A stretch of DNA of 64,000 nt from Brassica napus (Eukaryota; Streptophyta; Magnoliopsida; Brassicales; Brassicaceae). The notes beneath the pieces are model-generated. The model was not told the DNA's origin, searched no databases, and was given only the letters and a program-made list of their open reading frames with translations. The position numbers and the translations under genes are program-made. The stretch lies in NCBI RefSeq assembly GCF_020379485.1, contig NC_063448.1, forward strand, positions 11,307,726 to 11,371,725, read 5' to 3'. Shown here piece after piece: positions 11,514 to 24,254 of the stretch (within the stretch, counting starts at the first letter, position 1; every line of letters starts with the position of its first letter).

Positions 11514-11971
11514 ATCTTTGTTTAAGTAGCATCTAGGATTTAGATAATGAATACACAAATTATTTTGCTTCTGCTAATTATAATATCATGAGTCCAATGA
11601 TGATAAGTATATACTGTTATGTATGGAAGTTTCGACTACCCTTGAAGTTATGCTAAAATGCAGAAGGGGGATCTGAAGGTTTTCAAGCTTTCAAAAAAGT
11701 CGGCTGCGATATGGGCTTCATTGTGAGTAAAATTAAGTTGAAATAGCAAATGAAAATGGATAAACTATCTTTTGAAGGAGGCTTGTGTGTTATGCCCCTT
11801 GCTCAATGTTATAACATCAATAAACGTGAAACCAATTACCATTGCACAAAGGCTTTACAATTGAAGAATACAAAGCTTTACCTGACTGAAGAAGAGCTTT
11901 GTAGAAAACCGAGCAAAGATCAAAACTACAAAAGAGATGATATAGACTAAGAACTTTGGAAAGAGTAGCAT

Positions 11972-12926
11972 TCAACGGATTTTCTTCTTCATCTTTGTCT
12001 CCACCCCATTGGCAGCAGCTTCACAAATCTTGTTCCAGGAACGGTAAGAAATGAGTAAAGGTATCAAGACCCACCATCCATTAGCCCCAATGTAGTAAGA
12101 GTAATAGTAGAAAGAGCTTGTCGCAAGACATCCGTAGAGCTGGCCAAGCGAAATCGCAAGCTGAAGCACGTAGCTGTACGACTTCCCCTTAGCAATAGCA
12201 TATCTTTTCATTATCCAAACAAAAAAAAAATTCAACTACTTTTAGTTAAGTGTGAAGAAATGTTAACAAAAAAATGAAAAGATATTCGCTTGAGAGAAGA
12301 GGAGGTAATAAGACTTTTACACAGCAAGAAGAGAAGCAGGGCCTTCTATAACAGCAGTGATCCCTTCAACAGCGATAACTGCAGAGTCTCTGCCTACGTA
12401 TCTCGAATCACCTTTACTGTATTCTTTCCCTGCCAAAAAGAGAGAGTAAGAATAAGTCAATATGTGTAATCGGACAAGAAGATGTAATGTATTTACTTAC
12501 AGACTTCAGCGAGGTAACAAGAAGTGTTGTCGTTGAAAAACTCAGGGGAGAAAACGAAATAGCCCTCAAGAACCAAGAGAGTGAGACCGGTGAATGCCCA
12601 CCCACCAGCACATTAGCAATTTGTCAAGCTTCCCTTTCTTTCTCCCTACTACGCACGAATAACAACAACAGAATGTAATTCTCTGATTAGTGTGATTCGA
12701 TTCTGGTCGTTTCTCAAAGCTTAAAAAAGGTCAAACTATTTGTGCAAATCAGAGAACAATGCAGAGAAGGGAATTGGATTTTACCAAAGAGGAACCAGAC
12801 TAAGGTGACGACGAAGAGGGAAGAAGCGAGGTAGACAGAGAGGATGGATGACATGGACATGGAGATTGGTACGTATCCCGGCAGTTTCAGATCTTTCGGA
12901 ACGTATGGATGCGCAGCTTCTTCCAT
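11972..12926 (-). pseudogene. HYD1: Sterol delta8-delta7 isomerase (HYD1/EBP family), broken copy
   Basis: Four exons (12926-12785, 12645-12501, 12429-12321, 12203-11972) encode recognisable HYD1 blocks: [77 protein letters not shown] and SFYYYSYYIGAN. HYD1 acts in ER membranes in the sterol pathway. There are three lesions. A TGGG tandem duplication at about 12597-12605 shifts the frame and leads to an early stop. The catalytic His two turns before the EG pair is Leu (codon 12577-12579). About 16 residues of a membrane segment between LYGCL and SFYYYSYY are missing in frame compared with the Arabidopsis and human proteins as I remember them. Splice sites are still present, so the gene may be transcribed. 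It lies head to head with RPA12. Confidence 0.88.
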
Positions 12927-13680
12927 TGCTGTCACTTTGATTGGCTGTTTGAATCTGTATCACGTTTCAGCATTGCCTTGGCCAATTTAAATTTTGGATA
13001 ATTCAGAGAACTAGTGTTAAAAGTTAAAACTAAAGAGTAAAGAAAAAGGACAATTCAGAATAGTAAATTTTTTTTTTTTTTTTTTTTTTTGTGCGCGCAA
13101 CAAAAATTTACAAAAAGAAAAAAAAAAAGAAAAAAGAAAAAAGAAAAGCTGAAGATCCATTTGGAGCTTATTTTGGGCTTTTGGCCCATTAAATTTGTGC
13201 GGCAAATACTTGTGCATTCGCTTCCTAATTTTATTTTCTTCCCTCTGTCTCTTCTTTTCTCTCCGCCGCCGAGAACCGTAAGCTTATCTCTCTCCTCATT
13301 CATCACCGTTCCGAACCCTAAAATCCTTCTTCTCTCACTCACTCACTACTCGGACAATTTCTCTTCTCTGCTCTGAAACTTCTTTGTCTTACAGTAAGGT
13401 TTGGCCACATGTCTTTTTTTTTTTTTTTTTTTTTTCTGATACTTGTTTGATTTTATTCTTAGCTATAACACTAATTTATGCTGCTCAGTTTATTCTATTT
13501 TTTTTAGGGTTGTTGATTGTGTTTCTGTAGAGTCTTGTAGGTTTGTTAGTCTCTAGTTCGTGTCGTAGTCCTGTGGAATCCATTGTTTTGTTACCCCCTT
13601 GAGCGCTGTTCCAATTAACTTTTGGCTTCTGTAAAGCGCATTGAAACCTGAAAAAGCTGAGTTATGTTTTTCAGGTTGTA
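12927..13680. promoter_or_regulatory. Bidirectional promoter between HYD1 and RPA12
   Basis: It holds TGGGCTTTTGGCCCATTAAA (about 13171-13190), a site II-type module pointing both ways, with a poly(T) run (13069-13090) and A-rich tract beside it. The RPA12 leader probably contains an intron, from the GTAAGG near 13393 to the TTTTTCAG ending near 13673. Confidence 0.6.
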
Positions 13681-14475
13681 ATGCAGAAATCACGAGAAAG
13701 CGGTTTCTTGTTCTGTAATATGTGTTCGACGATGCTGGTTTTGAAATCAAGCAAGTATGCGGAGTGTCCACTATGCAAAACAGCGCGAAATGCTCAAGGT
13801 AATTTACATGAAACTCGTTTTGGATTGTTCTGTCGAATCAAACAGTTTTAAATAAATATTTCATTATGCTTTAAAACGTCATTGTTTTTTTTTTCAGAGA
13901 TCATTGGCAAGGATATATCTTACGTAGTTTCTGATGAGGTATGGACATTGCTTTTGTTATTCTTGCAAGAACATTGCATCATATGCATTCTAAACCCGTT
14001 TCTTGAGTGTCTTTCTTCTCCGTTGGGAGTTTTACTTATTTGTGAACTGTTCCAGTGTGAACTCATGGACCTTTGGCTTTTTTTGTAGGATATCAGAAGA
14101 GAACTTGGAATATCTCTGTTTGGTGAAAAAACGCAGGAAGACACTGAGCTACCAAAGGTTTATAAATATGAATACAGTACCCAAAAAAAAAACAGATTAC
14201 GGTTCTTTTTCTTCTCAATCTCTGACTTTTGATGATTCTGTTTGCAGATCAAAAAGGCCTGCGAGAAATGCCAGCACCCTGAGCTTGTATACACGACCAG
14301 ACAGGTGAGTCTTAGCTTTTCAAGTTCTTGTCTTCTCTTTCAAGTCGAAGAATGTATTCATTCATCTTGAGTTTTCTTATTTTTTTTTCTTTTTTGGCAG
14401 ACAAGATCAGCAGACGAAGGACAAACAACGTATTATACTTGCCCCAACTGTGGACATAGATTCACTGAAGGTTGA
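13681..14475 (+). CDS. NRPA12: RNA polymerase I subunit RPA12 (zinc-ribbon, TFIIS-like C-terminus)
   Basis: Five exons (13681-13798, 13898-13938, 14089-14157, 14248-14304, 14401-14475) give 119 residues, the usual family length. The N-terminal ribbon has FCNMC and ECPLC. The C-terminal ribbon has [21 protein letters not shown] and [15 protein letters not shown] carries the acidic hairpin pair that stimulates transcript cleavage in TFIIS, RPA12 and RPC11. The RPA12-type linker ([13 protein letters not shown]) separates it from the Pol III subunit RPC11. The product should act in nucleolar rRNA transcription. The gene is intact and shares a promoter region with the HYD1 pseudogene. I do not recall RPA12 next to HYD1 in Arabidopsis, so it may have moved here. 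Confidence 0.95.
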
Positions 14476-16217
14476 GATTATTACAGTATTCTGCATGAGA
14501 TTCAACATATAATGCCAGTTTTGTATTCTTAGATTTATGTTACAGACTTAATGTTCTATGTCATGGTCAAAACCTTATGTACTATTGATTCTTACATTTA
14601 TGGTACGAGCTCATTAGTCAATTTCATGAATCAAAAACCTTATGTATTGTTGTTTATACAGTTATTGAACTTTGATTTATTAGTGTACTACGTGTACGGA
14701 TATAAATATTTTTAAAGTAAATATATTATAATAATTGATTGCTACTTATTTTTAATTTTAAATTAATTTATAATTTATATGCATTATTTATATTAATAAT
14801 ATTATGTTACTTTAATTATACATATGATTTTATATATGTTATATCTAATCGATTTTGTTGTTTTTCAGTCGATTTAGTTATCATTTGGGTAAATTGGATT
14901 GCATCTATGAATTCAATTGTAATATTTTTATTCCATATATTAAAATTTTGGTTAATTTCTTATTTGCATTTAGGTGGTTGTTGTCTTAGATATGTGAATA
15001 TATTTTATGAAGATTATGTATAACTTAAGATATATTGTGTTTAGAATGAAATAAAAAAAATAAACTAAATTGTCTGATTCTAAATTACATAAATTGATGT
15101 AACGACGATAATATTCTGAAGTTTCATGCATATATATAAATTTTACAAAAGAACTAAATTGTAATAGTTGGTTAATATTCTATTTTTATTTTTAATATGC
15201 TTTTGAGTTGTACTATGATTTATATTTATAAAATAAATTACTATTCTTATAAAATTATATATTCTTATCGTAGTTAAATTTATGATTTTAGATATAAGTT
15301 GGATTAGTCGAATCATTCATGTTGTGAGTATATTGAGTTACATATATTCTTTCAAATTCAAAATGAAGTATAATTATCTTTTATTATAATTAAGTCAAAT
15401 GTGCATGTATTTTCATAATATTTATCAAATTATAAGTTGATGTTTGTAAAAAAAATATTAGAAAATAAAACGATGATCAATAGGAAGTTACATGCGTAAG
15501 TAGCTGATACATTTTTGAAATCTCATGAGCACATATCAATATTTACTATAATTAAAATATTTTATAAATTTTAAATAACTTTATGCCTTTGATTTATTGA
15601 ATGCAGACTAAAATTTATTTTAAATAATCTTAAAAATGAGAATTCAGATTTGCTTTGGTATTTTGATTATTGTTCTATTAAGTTACAAACATAAAAACAT
15701 AAAATTTAAAAGCAAATTTAATATTAAGAAAAAAAAAACTTTAATAATGATAAAATATAATATATCTACCTCACTAAACTATTTTGTAACTATTTGATCA
15801 AACTATGTTTATTTTGAAAATTATTTTTAGTTTTTTAATATCTCTTAAAAATAAGCAGTAAAAAAATTGTGATTGTATTTAAAAATAATATTATATAAGT
15901 AAAATATAATTTATCGATATTTTTTTGCTGTAATTGAAAGATATTATAGTCAACTAAATATATGAAAAATAAATAAAACATTTGAATATTACTAATTATA
16001 AACTATTTTTAGACAATTAAACCTATATCAGCTTATGTTACTTAATTATTTTATGTAATCTTCTAAGAAAATATATAGATATATAAAAATATTTTTATTA
16101 CTTTGAATTTTTTTTGTATTGTTTAAAATTATGTTTTAAAATAAATAATATTTTTTTTTCTAATATCAAGATTATCTGTGTAAATTGTTTTTAATGAAAT
16201 CACATTATATATAAATT
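14476..16217. other. AT-rich intergenic sequence, no gene seen
   Basis: Very AT-rich sequence with many stops in all frames. I recognise no element or gene in it. Confidence 0.55.
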
Positions 16218-16359
16218 TGTTATAAAAATAATGAAAAAGTCTCTTTTTATTTATAATATAGAGGTTTCTTATATACGAGATTACACCGTCATAGATAAAT
16301 GGAAAGTTTACAAATCATAATCTCTTGGTTATGAGGTATCCACAATCTGGTTCATAACA
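16218..16359 (-). repeat. 3' LTR of copia copy 1
   Basis: It begins TGTTATAAAAATAATG and ends CATAACA on the plus strand, and is about 93% identical to the LTR at 21166-21307. Confidence 0.93.
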
Positions 16360-19300
16360 CTTCCCCTTGGATGCCATAACCATTTAGAGCTTATAATGTG
16401 CTTTAATGTTGCCTCATTAAAACCTTACCAGGAAAACCCAATTGGGACAAAACCATGGTGAAGGAAAAAGAGTACGACACACATTACTCCCCCTGATTTG
16501 GACATTACTAAAGGTCCCTTGGACCTCTCCAATTTTCTGCAATCCGTGGGTGATGAAGATCTTGGGCAGAATATGCTTCGTCCTCGAACATGATAGTTGG
16601 TTCTTCTTTACCATCGGTCATGCCACATTCTGAACGAACATATTGAGTCACCGACCTCAAATACACACACACGAAATCTTGGATGATGTTGCTGTGATAT
16701 GCGTGTACCACCATGTGTAAAACATAACATGTCTGAAAACAAATCAACAAAATCAAATAACCCTTCTTTGGGCTGGTTAGTATAAAATAAACCAAAATCA
16801 AAGACTTCTTCATCGTCCTTCTTATGGACCAATCATATCAGTGTCTAAAACAAGACTTCTGCATCGTCCATCTCAGGACTAAATGGACTTCTTTATCGTC
16901 CACCTTTGGACTGAATGGATCAGTGTCCAAAACAAGTGATCTCACGCCCATGTACTAGATAATGGGTGAGACTGGTCCATATTAAATCTCTTGAGTACAC
17001 TTTTCTGTATATACTATTTGATGCACAAGTATTTCATTGTTAATGTACTCAAGCTGTAATACCAAACAAAACTTTGTTTTCCAAGATCTTTCATCTCAAA
17101 CTCTTTCTTGAGATATTCAACTGTTTGGAAAATTGTATTCAGAGGTTCCTAGGATATTCAGATCATATACTTTGATGATTATCAATATTGTTCTCGAGAA
17201 CTTGCTGTACTTTCAGCTCAATACCCTCTAGTACTTTCATTATCCAGTGGACCATATAAATATGCAGTCACTACATCAACTTGCTGCAAGTCTATTTTTC
17301 TCTCTTATATAGCCAACTTATGAGATATCTAAAAGTAGTTGCATCCACCACATGGGAGTATGTCTCCTCATAATCTATTACTGGTCTTTGTGGGAATCCT
17401 TGTGCAACATCAGCTTTATATCTCACGATTTCTATTCCTCACAAGACCCATTTATATCCACTGGTTTTAACATCATATGGCGTCTTAATCATATGGCCAA
17501 ATACGCATTTCTTCCTTAAACTATTTAACCCCACGTTTCCATTCAATCCAATCTGTTCTACGAGTGCGCACTCTTATATTGACGTGGGTTCATGATCCTC
17601 GCTTATATTAATAAATTCAAGTGCTACCTTGTATGCAAATAAATCATCTTATGTCGACATTCCTTATTGGTTCCATTATGTTCCAGACATGATATAATCG
17701 ATTGAGATTCATTATTATCAGGACCTTTAATACTTTGCAGCTTGGCGTCCCAAGCTACATTGTTTGGTACCTGTACCTTAGAGCCGGCCGGCCTTATCTC
17801 CATGTCAGGGATGGTTTCCTTAGTAACCTCGGATTTGGATTTTGATTATCATTCTCTGCACCTTTCTTTTGTTTCCGAGGATTCTTATCTTTTGGAACCT
17901 ATTTGGTCTACCACGTTTCATACGTTGTCTAGACTTTGTAGCAACATGACTGTGTCTCTTCTTGGACATCAAATTCTTCGTTGGGGCTTTACAAGCTGGT
18001 TTATATATGACTTAGTCATTCTTTTTCGGGTCAGCAAATGTGTCTGGCATTTGATTAGCTAGCTTTGTAAATGTATAATCTTTGGACGTCTATTTCATAT
18101 TCTTTAGTCTGAGGATCTTGCCAAGACATTGATGGTTGATTCCATTCTATTTCTTTTACCAGCTTTATTATTTTTCTCATCCAGGTCTTAAAATAATCTG
18201 TGTACCTGGCCTCAAATATAATCTCCCATAGTTGGCTCAAGGTACTTTATTATTGTGGGAGAATCATATCCAACATATATCCCTATCCTCCTTTTGGGGT
18301 CTCATCTTAGTTTTCTGTGGTGGAGCAATTAGTACATAGACAGCACATCCAAATGTCTTATGATGGGGTATGTCTGGCTCTTGACCCGTTAATAATTGTG
18401 ATAGGGATATCTATGCTTACTAAATGGCCTGATGCGTATTAACTTAGGTGCATGTAAATTTCGTGTGGTCCAAGCTGTGAATGAGAGTTTTGACCTCATA
18501 AGTTATGGTCTATCAATCAGTTATTTGCGCTTTAAAAGATTTCGGCCAAGCCGTTCTTGGTATGGACATGTATCACAGAATTGTCCACACTTACCTCCAT
18601 GGACATACCATAATCATTTAAACGTTTGGGACATGTATTCACCAGTATTATCTAGACATATAGTCTTTATTTATGAAAGGGGGCTCGTAGCCGTTTTACT
18701 GGTGATGGCCTAATGAGTTTCTCTTGTGTACATGCTACACACGTGAGATTCTTTGGGATAACTCTTCTTATCTTTTAATGTGTGCCTTTTGAATATCAAT
18801 TTTCGCATCATGTTTGGACCAGGATGGCCAATCCGGTCGTGCCATAAAGTGTATATTTTCGCAGGCTTTTAGCCTCTATCATACTGATCTATGCATAGTC
18901 TAGGTCAGTAGAGAATGCATGTATAGTCTTTAGGACTTATTATGCTCTTGGGCGATTTTATACATATATCTGAAGGAACTCTTTGTTTCCTTCGCCCATT
19001 GTTTCAATATGGAAACCATTCATTCTTATATCTTTAAAATTCAATAGGGTGCTCTTGCTCTTAGAGCTGAGTGAATATAAGGCATCACAGATTTCTAGAT
19101 GCATATCCTTAGGCAATAATATATTAGCCTAGCCATAGTCTTCTTTCAGACTGGCGATACCTGTTTTAGTACTTATATTGGCATTTTTCAGTGTACTCAT
19201 ATAGAAAAATCATTCATTCATTTAATCTAACCAAACAATGTAATAGAAATAAATTCAAGGAGATAAAAATCAGAGAAACCATACAAGCAAAACAATCACA

Positions 19301-21165
19301 CAAGTTTGATGTCGAAATCAGATTATCAACTTGATTCTTTTAGGCAATCATAACTCAAATTGGGTTGATACCCACGGCCTCTGCCATAGTGATTCCCACA
19401 ACCAAATGTGTTATAGTGGCCATGGCCACGTCCTTTCCACCCTCCACGGCCATAACCGTGTGGTCTATCATTCTGGACGTGGTTACCTTTTTTTTTTTCT
19501 TCTGTGGTCTTATTGTTATCAGGTAATGGAATTAATCCAGGAGGTCTCAATTCACTGTTTCTCATCAGTAATCTATTATTTTGCTCAGCTAGCAATAGTC
19601 TTATCCACAGACTTATAGTCCTAGATTCTGAGATTCCTCCAATCAAATAGGGCCTTTGGTAATAACACCATTCTTTGGTGATCATATCTCGATTTTTAAC
19701 TTTGTCCAAAAGTCTAGAGGATTCTCTGTAGTCAGATACTGACCTTTGAGACTCTTAATAAGATGATGGCTAATAATTAATATTATCATGTATCAATCTT
19801 TCTCATTGGCATTATTGCCTTCTATGATACATTCACCAAGTCTTTTTGACTTTAGGATAATCTTTGTATCCAATGCCCACCGTAAATAATTATCTCCCGA
19901 GAGATTTAGGGCAGCAATATCCACGTTGATTTTCGACATCTCAAATCATATATCACTCAATATTTAGGTATATTTTTCATGCGGTCTTACTCTTAAAAAC
20001 AATCAATTCGGATTTCAATCTTGTGAGGATAATGAGACTATCAATCTTAAAGACATTTAATCAATCAGTCAATTTCTAGCAAGTCTGAGCAATACTATTT
20101 CTATGTGCTCATAATATTATGGTTTATCAAGACTAGCAAAAACGGATTCAATTAATCATGCAATTAGGGTTTAACAATGAATGGATTTTAGCAAGACTAG
20201 TTAAAAGATTTATTAATCACTCAATCAGTTTCAAGGCTGATTTTAGCAATACTAGAATATAGATTTCAAGCATGAATTTCAGTGAACCAGTTTCAAGGCT
20301 GATTGTAGCAATACTAGAATATAGATTTCAAGCATGAATTTCAATGCTGATTGGTATTTAGCATAAACCATGTGTAAATAATTTATCTAGTATATCAAAC
20401 CTCAAAAACATATAATCAGATCAATCAATTTAATCGAACTTAGCATACAATCTTAAACCTCAAGACATTAGATTTTATCATGAATCTATTAACCTGACAT
20501 ACGGATTCTCAATTCTCAATGACATCTAAATCAGATCAATATAACCTATCATACGGATTATTTAGGGTTTCTATTTAAAACAAATCAGATTACAAAACTA
20601 TCAATCCTAGCAGATGATATTAAACCTCAAGAATCATGCAATCAGATTATTCGGATTTTAAACAAGTAAACCTCAATCAATCTATCAACCTATCGGATTA
20701 TATAAGCAAAGTAAGCTAGCAACCTATCGGATTCAATCAATGTTTTAACAGGCTGGTCGGTTTAAACAATTTTAAATCAGATGAACAATTAACCAAGCAG
20801 AATGAGAAAATAAATCTATCAATTTAACCGTCAAACAATTCTAGCAACATATCATTAGATTCGATCAGATTTAAAACCTCAATGATCAAAACCGAAAACA
20901 GTTTTGATTTCAAAATATTCGATTAGAGTTTTAATATGTGATTTGATAATTATAGTATAATTAATTATGATACTTATATTATTTAGGGTTTATAGATATA
21001 GGGTTAGGGTTTATCGGATTTTAACTTGTAAAAACCGATTTGGGGTTTTAATCATGTAGGAACATGATTTAGGGTTTGGGGTATCTAACTTTTAGGGTTT
21101 TAATCATGTAGGAACATGATTTAGGATTTAGGCTTACGGTGGTAGAGGCTATCATGCTGATAACG

Positions 21166-21307
21166 TGTTATAAAAGTAATGAAAAAGTCTCTCTTTATTC
21201 ATAACATAGAGGTTCCTTATATATGAGATTACACCGTCATAAATAAATGGAAAGATTACAAATGATAATCTCTTGGTTATGAGTTATCCACAATCTGGTT
21301 CATAACA
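21166..21307 (-). repeat. 5' LTR of copia copy 1
   Basis: It begins TGTTATAAAAGTAATG and ends CATAACA, followed by the target duplication AAATT. Confidence 0.93.
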
Positions 21308-21887
21308 AAATTTATATTTTTCATCTAAAAAAAATATATATAAAGAAAGCATTTTATTACTTCAAAATTATATTTTATGTTATTTAAAAATATTTTATTA
21401 TTTTGTGAACTTTTCTTTTTTGTGAAATCATATTATATATACATATATTTTCGTTTTTCAATTTTTTTTTTTTAACTTTATAAAAAATTTCCTTTTTATT
21501 ATATGTATAATTTTTTCGAATTTTTTTTAAAAGGAAACTAAAAAAAAATAGTATTGTAAATGTAAATTAATTCGCTAAGGGTATCCGTGTAATCAACCAT
21601 CGTGAGAATTAACGTAAGAGCGACACATAGGAATTTTCAAATAATATTATAGAAATATTGGGAATAATCTTAAACAAAGGAAACAGTATAAAAGAAAATA
21701 TATTCCGGTAAGGCTACACTTTGTGCCAACAAAGCCTTTTAAAAAGTTATTACGGCTTAGCAAATCACACAAAAGGAGAGAGCTCTATCACTTTAAAAAT
21801 AAGATAGATACAAGCCCATAAAAGCCCATGGGCTTATTTTATTAGTAATACCATCAACGTTACGTAGCAGTATAGCACCACCACCTT
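21308..21887. other. AT-rich flank, no gene seen
   Basis: Spacer between the copia element and the PNRC-like gene. It probably includes that gene's 3' untranslated region. Nothing else recognised. Confidence 0.5.
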
Positions 21888-22457
21888 TCACCGGAGCTGT
21901 AAAACTCGCCGGATATTATCGGTGGCTAAGTCAGTTTTGCCTGCAGCTTCTGCGTTGCAACGAAGCTTCGGTTTGATCGAAAACTTAGGCATGGGCAAAC
22001 TGCTCGGTGGAGGAGATAGTAGCAAGATTGCTGGACCGGGATAACCATCAATTAATCCTTTAGGGAAATCACGCGGGTGGTTAGACCAGACCGGAACCGA
22101 GCCTGTTCGAATCAGTCTCGGTACAGAATCAACGTAGTCTAATTTCTTCTGCTGTGTTTCAGACGACGTTGCTCTTGTCTGGGAGCAAGGAAGAGTAGAG
22201 CTGTACACACGCGGGAGAGAACTGTTGACGCGTTGTAGAGGAAGAGTTGAGCTGTTGACACGTGGAAGAGGGAGAAGAGGAGGCTGCGAGTAGTTAGGCG
22301 GCGGCGGAGGATACGCAGGGGAAGATCCCCAAGACGGTGCCAAACATCCTCCGGATCTAGAAAGAGAACCACGAGAACTCCTCCTTCTAGGGTTCTTGAA
22401 TGGCCTCATACCAGAAACCTGCTTACCCGGTGAACGTTGCACTGATATTGTTTCCAT
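21888..22457 (-). CDS. Proline-rich protein with a PNRC-type motif
   Basis: A single exon from the ATG at 22457 (METISVQRSPG) gives 189 residues. The reading frame is open for another 52 codons upstream, but those look like leader sequence. The N-terminal part is basic and Ser-rich (KNPRRRSSRGSLSRSGG). The middle is Pro/Ser-rich with imperfect LPRVNSSTLP-type repeats. The C-terminal part carries GPAILLLSPPPSSLPMPKFS, which resembles the SPPPSxLPxP motif of PNRC proteins, known in animals to bind decapping factor DCP1. Related plant proteins are uncharacterised. A role in mRNA decay would be inference only. I cannot name the Arabidopsis counterpart with confidence. Confidence 0.72.
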   Translation of the reverse strand: METISVQRSPGKQVSGMRPFKNPRRRSSRGSLSRSGGCLAPSWGSSPAYPPPPPNYSQPPLLPLPRVNSSTLPLQRVNSSLPRVYSSTLPCSQTRATSSETQQKKLDYVDSVPRLIRTGSVPVWSNHPRDFPKGLIDGYPGPAILLLSPPPSSLPMPKFSIKPKLRCNAEAAGKTDLATDNIRRVLQLR

Positions 22458-24238
22458 TGGTTTGAAAATTTTCTTTAATATAGTTTCAAGAAAAGAGGGT
22501 AGTTTATGAGATATTGAACAATAAAAACAAGGGGAAAACAAATATATTCGTTTTAATGGCGACGATCTACCAAATAATACGATCGAAAGCTCTATAAGTT
22601 TATAATTTTCCAATTGTTTAGAAAAGAAAGAGAAAACGAAGAGTTTTTAAAACATGTTAGTATTAAAGCTTCCACAAAGGATCGTTCGTTAAGATATAAA
22701 CTCTCTCTAAAGAACCCTAACCTCGAGAGGACAGATGTTGCTTGTCACTGGCCCAGCTGTTTTCTTTTTATAGTTGAAACCACCAATAATAATGCGTATT
22801 TTTTTAATCTATTATTTTTTAGTATTTATTTGTTTTTACACAGAAATGTCGCAGCATATAGCTTCAAGTTTACATTCCAATTGCGCAATGCAGTACAAGT
22901 CCCGAGAACCCCTCTAGGACGGTCACCGCCGATTGTATCAAAGCCGTTGGATCATGAAATAAGTATTACAGTAGCCGTTTAGAGAATCTGAGCCGTCTAA
23001 CACGGGATATGTTTTTAGGTAGATCTTGACCATACACGTCGGTATCATCGGTGGCTTTCTTCCTTGATGACTTCACGTGGAGGAAAAGTATGGGTCCCAG
23101 TCATCGATCACCGTCGATCTTGACTACGTGGCTTTGCACTGGCCATTCATCGTTGTGTTGAGGCTTTACCTGAATAGGAGTGGTCGGTTTTCATGCATCG
23201 TTTGCATGTGCCTCCCATAAAAAGAATACCAAGGAAGAAGATATTGAATAGTTGTTTTCTGTGGTGGACATTATAATATAGGCATCGAGGATATCACTAC
23301 GATATCGTCTATTGCGTAAAGATCAACTTTAAAAATAATTAACGTAAATATAAAATGCGAATGATAGGGTATACTGCTACCATTTGAACGATTAAGCCTA
23401 GCTAGAAATCGAATAAACTATTTAGTAACACTACGTACAGCAATTAAAACATTTGTCATTTTCCTAATGTACCATCTTAGCGACTGAGCCAATCGGCACT
23501 GCGGAATCTTTAACGGGATGGGGTAGAGTTTTTTTCTGTATAGAAAATAGACAATTCACAGCTGACGGATAACATTACAAAACTAAATAGTATTATAGTT
23601 AGCATTTAAACAACTATAATTGTTTATTAGCTGAAAATGCGTCATTTGTATCCCGCTGCAGTACTAGTTAATAATGATTTGAATACGTTTATAAAGTATA
23701 ATTGAAACCAAATAAAAATGATGTTACACAATCTTCAAAGAGTCATATGAATTTTTGCTTGTGAATATCAAGAATCAATATACTTTTGCATATACATAAA
23801 ACCTAATGCTTTTAACTCAGACATTCAAATCTCGAAATACCAAAACAACATCATTCTGTACAGCTGATTTTTTTTGGGGTCAAATCTGTACAGCTGATTT
23901 ATAACTGCAAATGGAAGCGTGGAAATCCGTATCATGTCGATGTGCTACAACCAATGTATGTTGTAAATCACATGCTATATATATACATAGCAGCTGTATA
24001 TACATAGATATACGGAGTGTAGATGCTTGATTGTCATTATTCTATAGATACTTTGGATGATGACAGCTTTTCTTTTTTTACTTGTTTTGGGATGATCATG
24101 GTTAGGTGTGGTTACTCTTTTATTTTCATCCTTTCGTCTCACATTTAATATTTAATACAATACACCTTGTTTGGTAGAAATTTGGTTCGATTTGTTGACT
24201 TCCATTTTTCAACCAAAGAAATCAAAATCTAACACAAA
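22458..24238. other. Promoter of the PNRC-like gene and AT-rich spacer
   Basis: The first few hundred bases should be the promoter of the minus-strand gene. The rest shows no gene, RNA or element that I recognise. Confidence 0.45.
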
Positions 24239-24254
24239 TTGCATGTACATAGTC

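Larger units (their letters stand above)
16218..21307 (-). mobile_element. Complete but decayed Ty1/copia LTR retrotransposon (copy 1)
   Basis: 142-bp LTRs at both ends begin TGTTATAA and end TTCATAACA. A 5-bp target duplication AAATT flanks the element (16213-16217 and 21308-21312). Inside the 3' LTR the minus strand has a purine tract (AAGGGGAAG) and inside the 5' LTR the CGTTATCAGCA motif expected for the primer site. Coding traces run right to left: gag starting near 19939, with a Gly/Arg/His-rich stretch at about 19370-19450; protease and pre-integrase blocks near 19000-19200; integrase around 17800-18900; and an RT start at about 17260-17500. Every frame has many stops. By eye the LTRs differ at about 10 of 142 sites, so the insertion is old. 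Confidence 0.93.

Noticed and set aside
17742..18062. Open frame of 106 residues repeated at 57657-57974
   Set aside because: It is antisense to the decayed integrase region of the two related copia copies. Its conservation only reflects shared ancestry.
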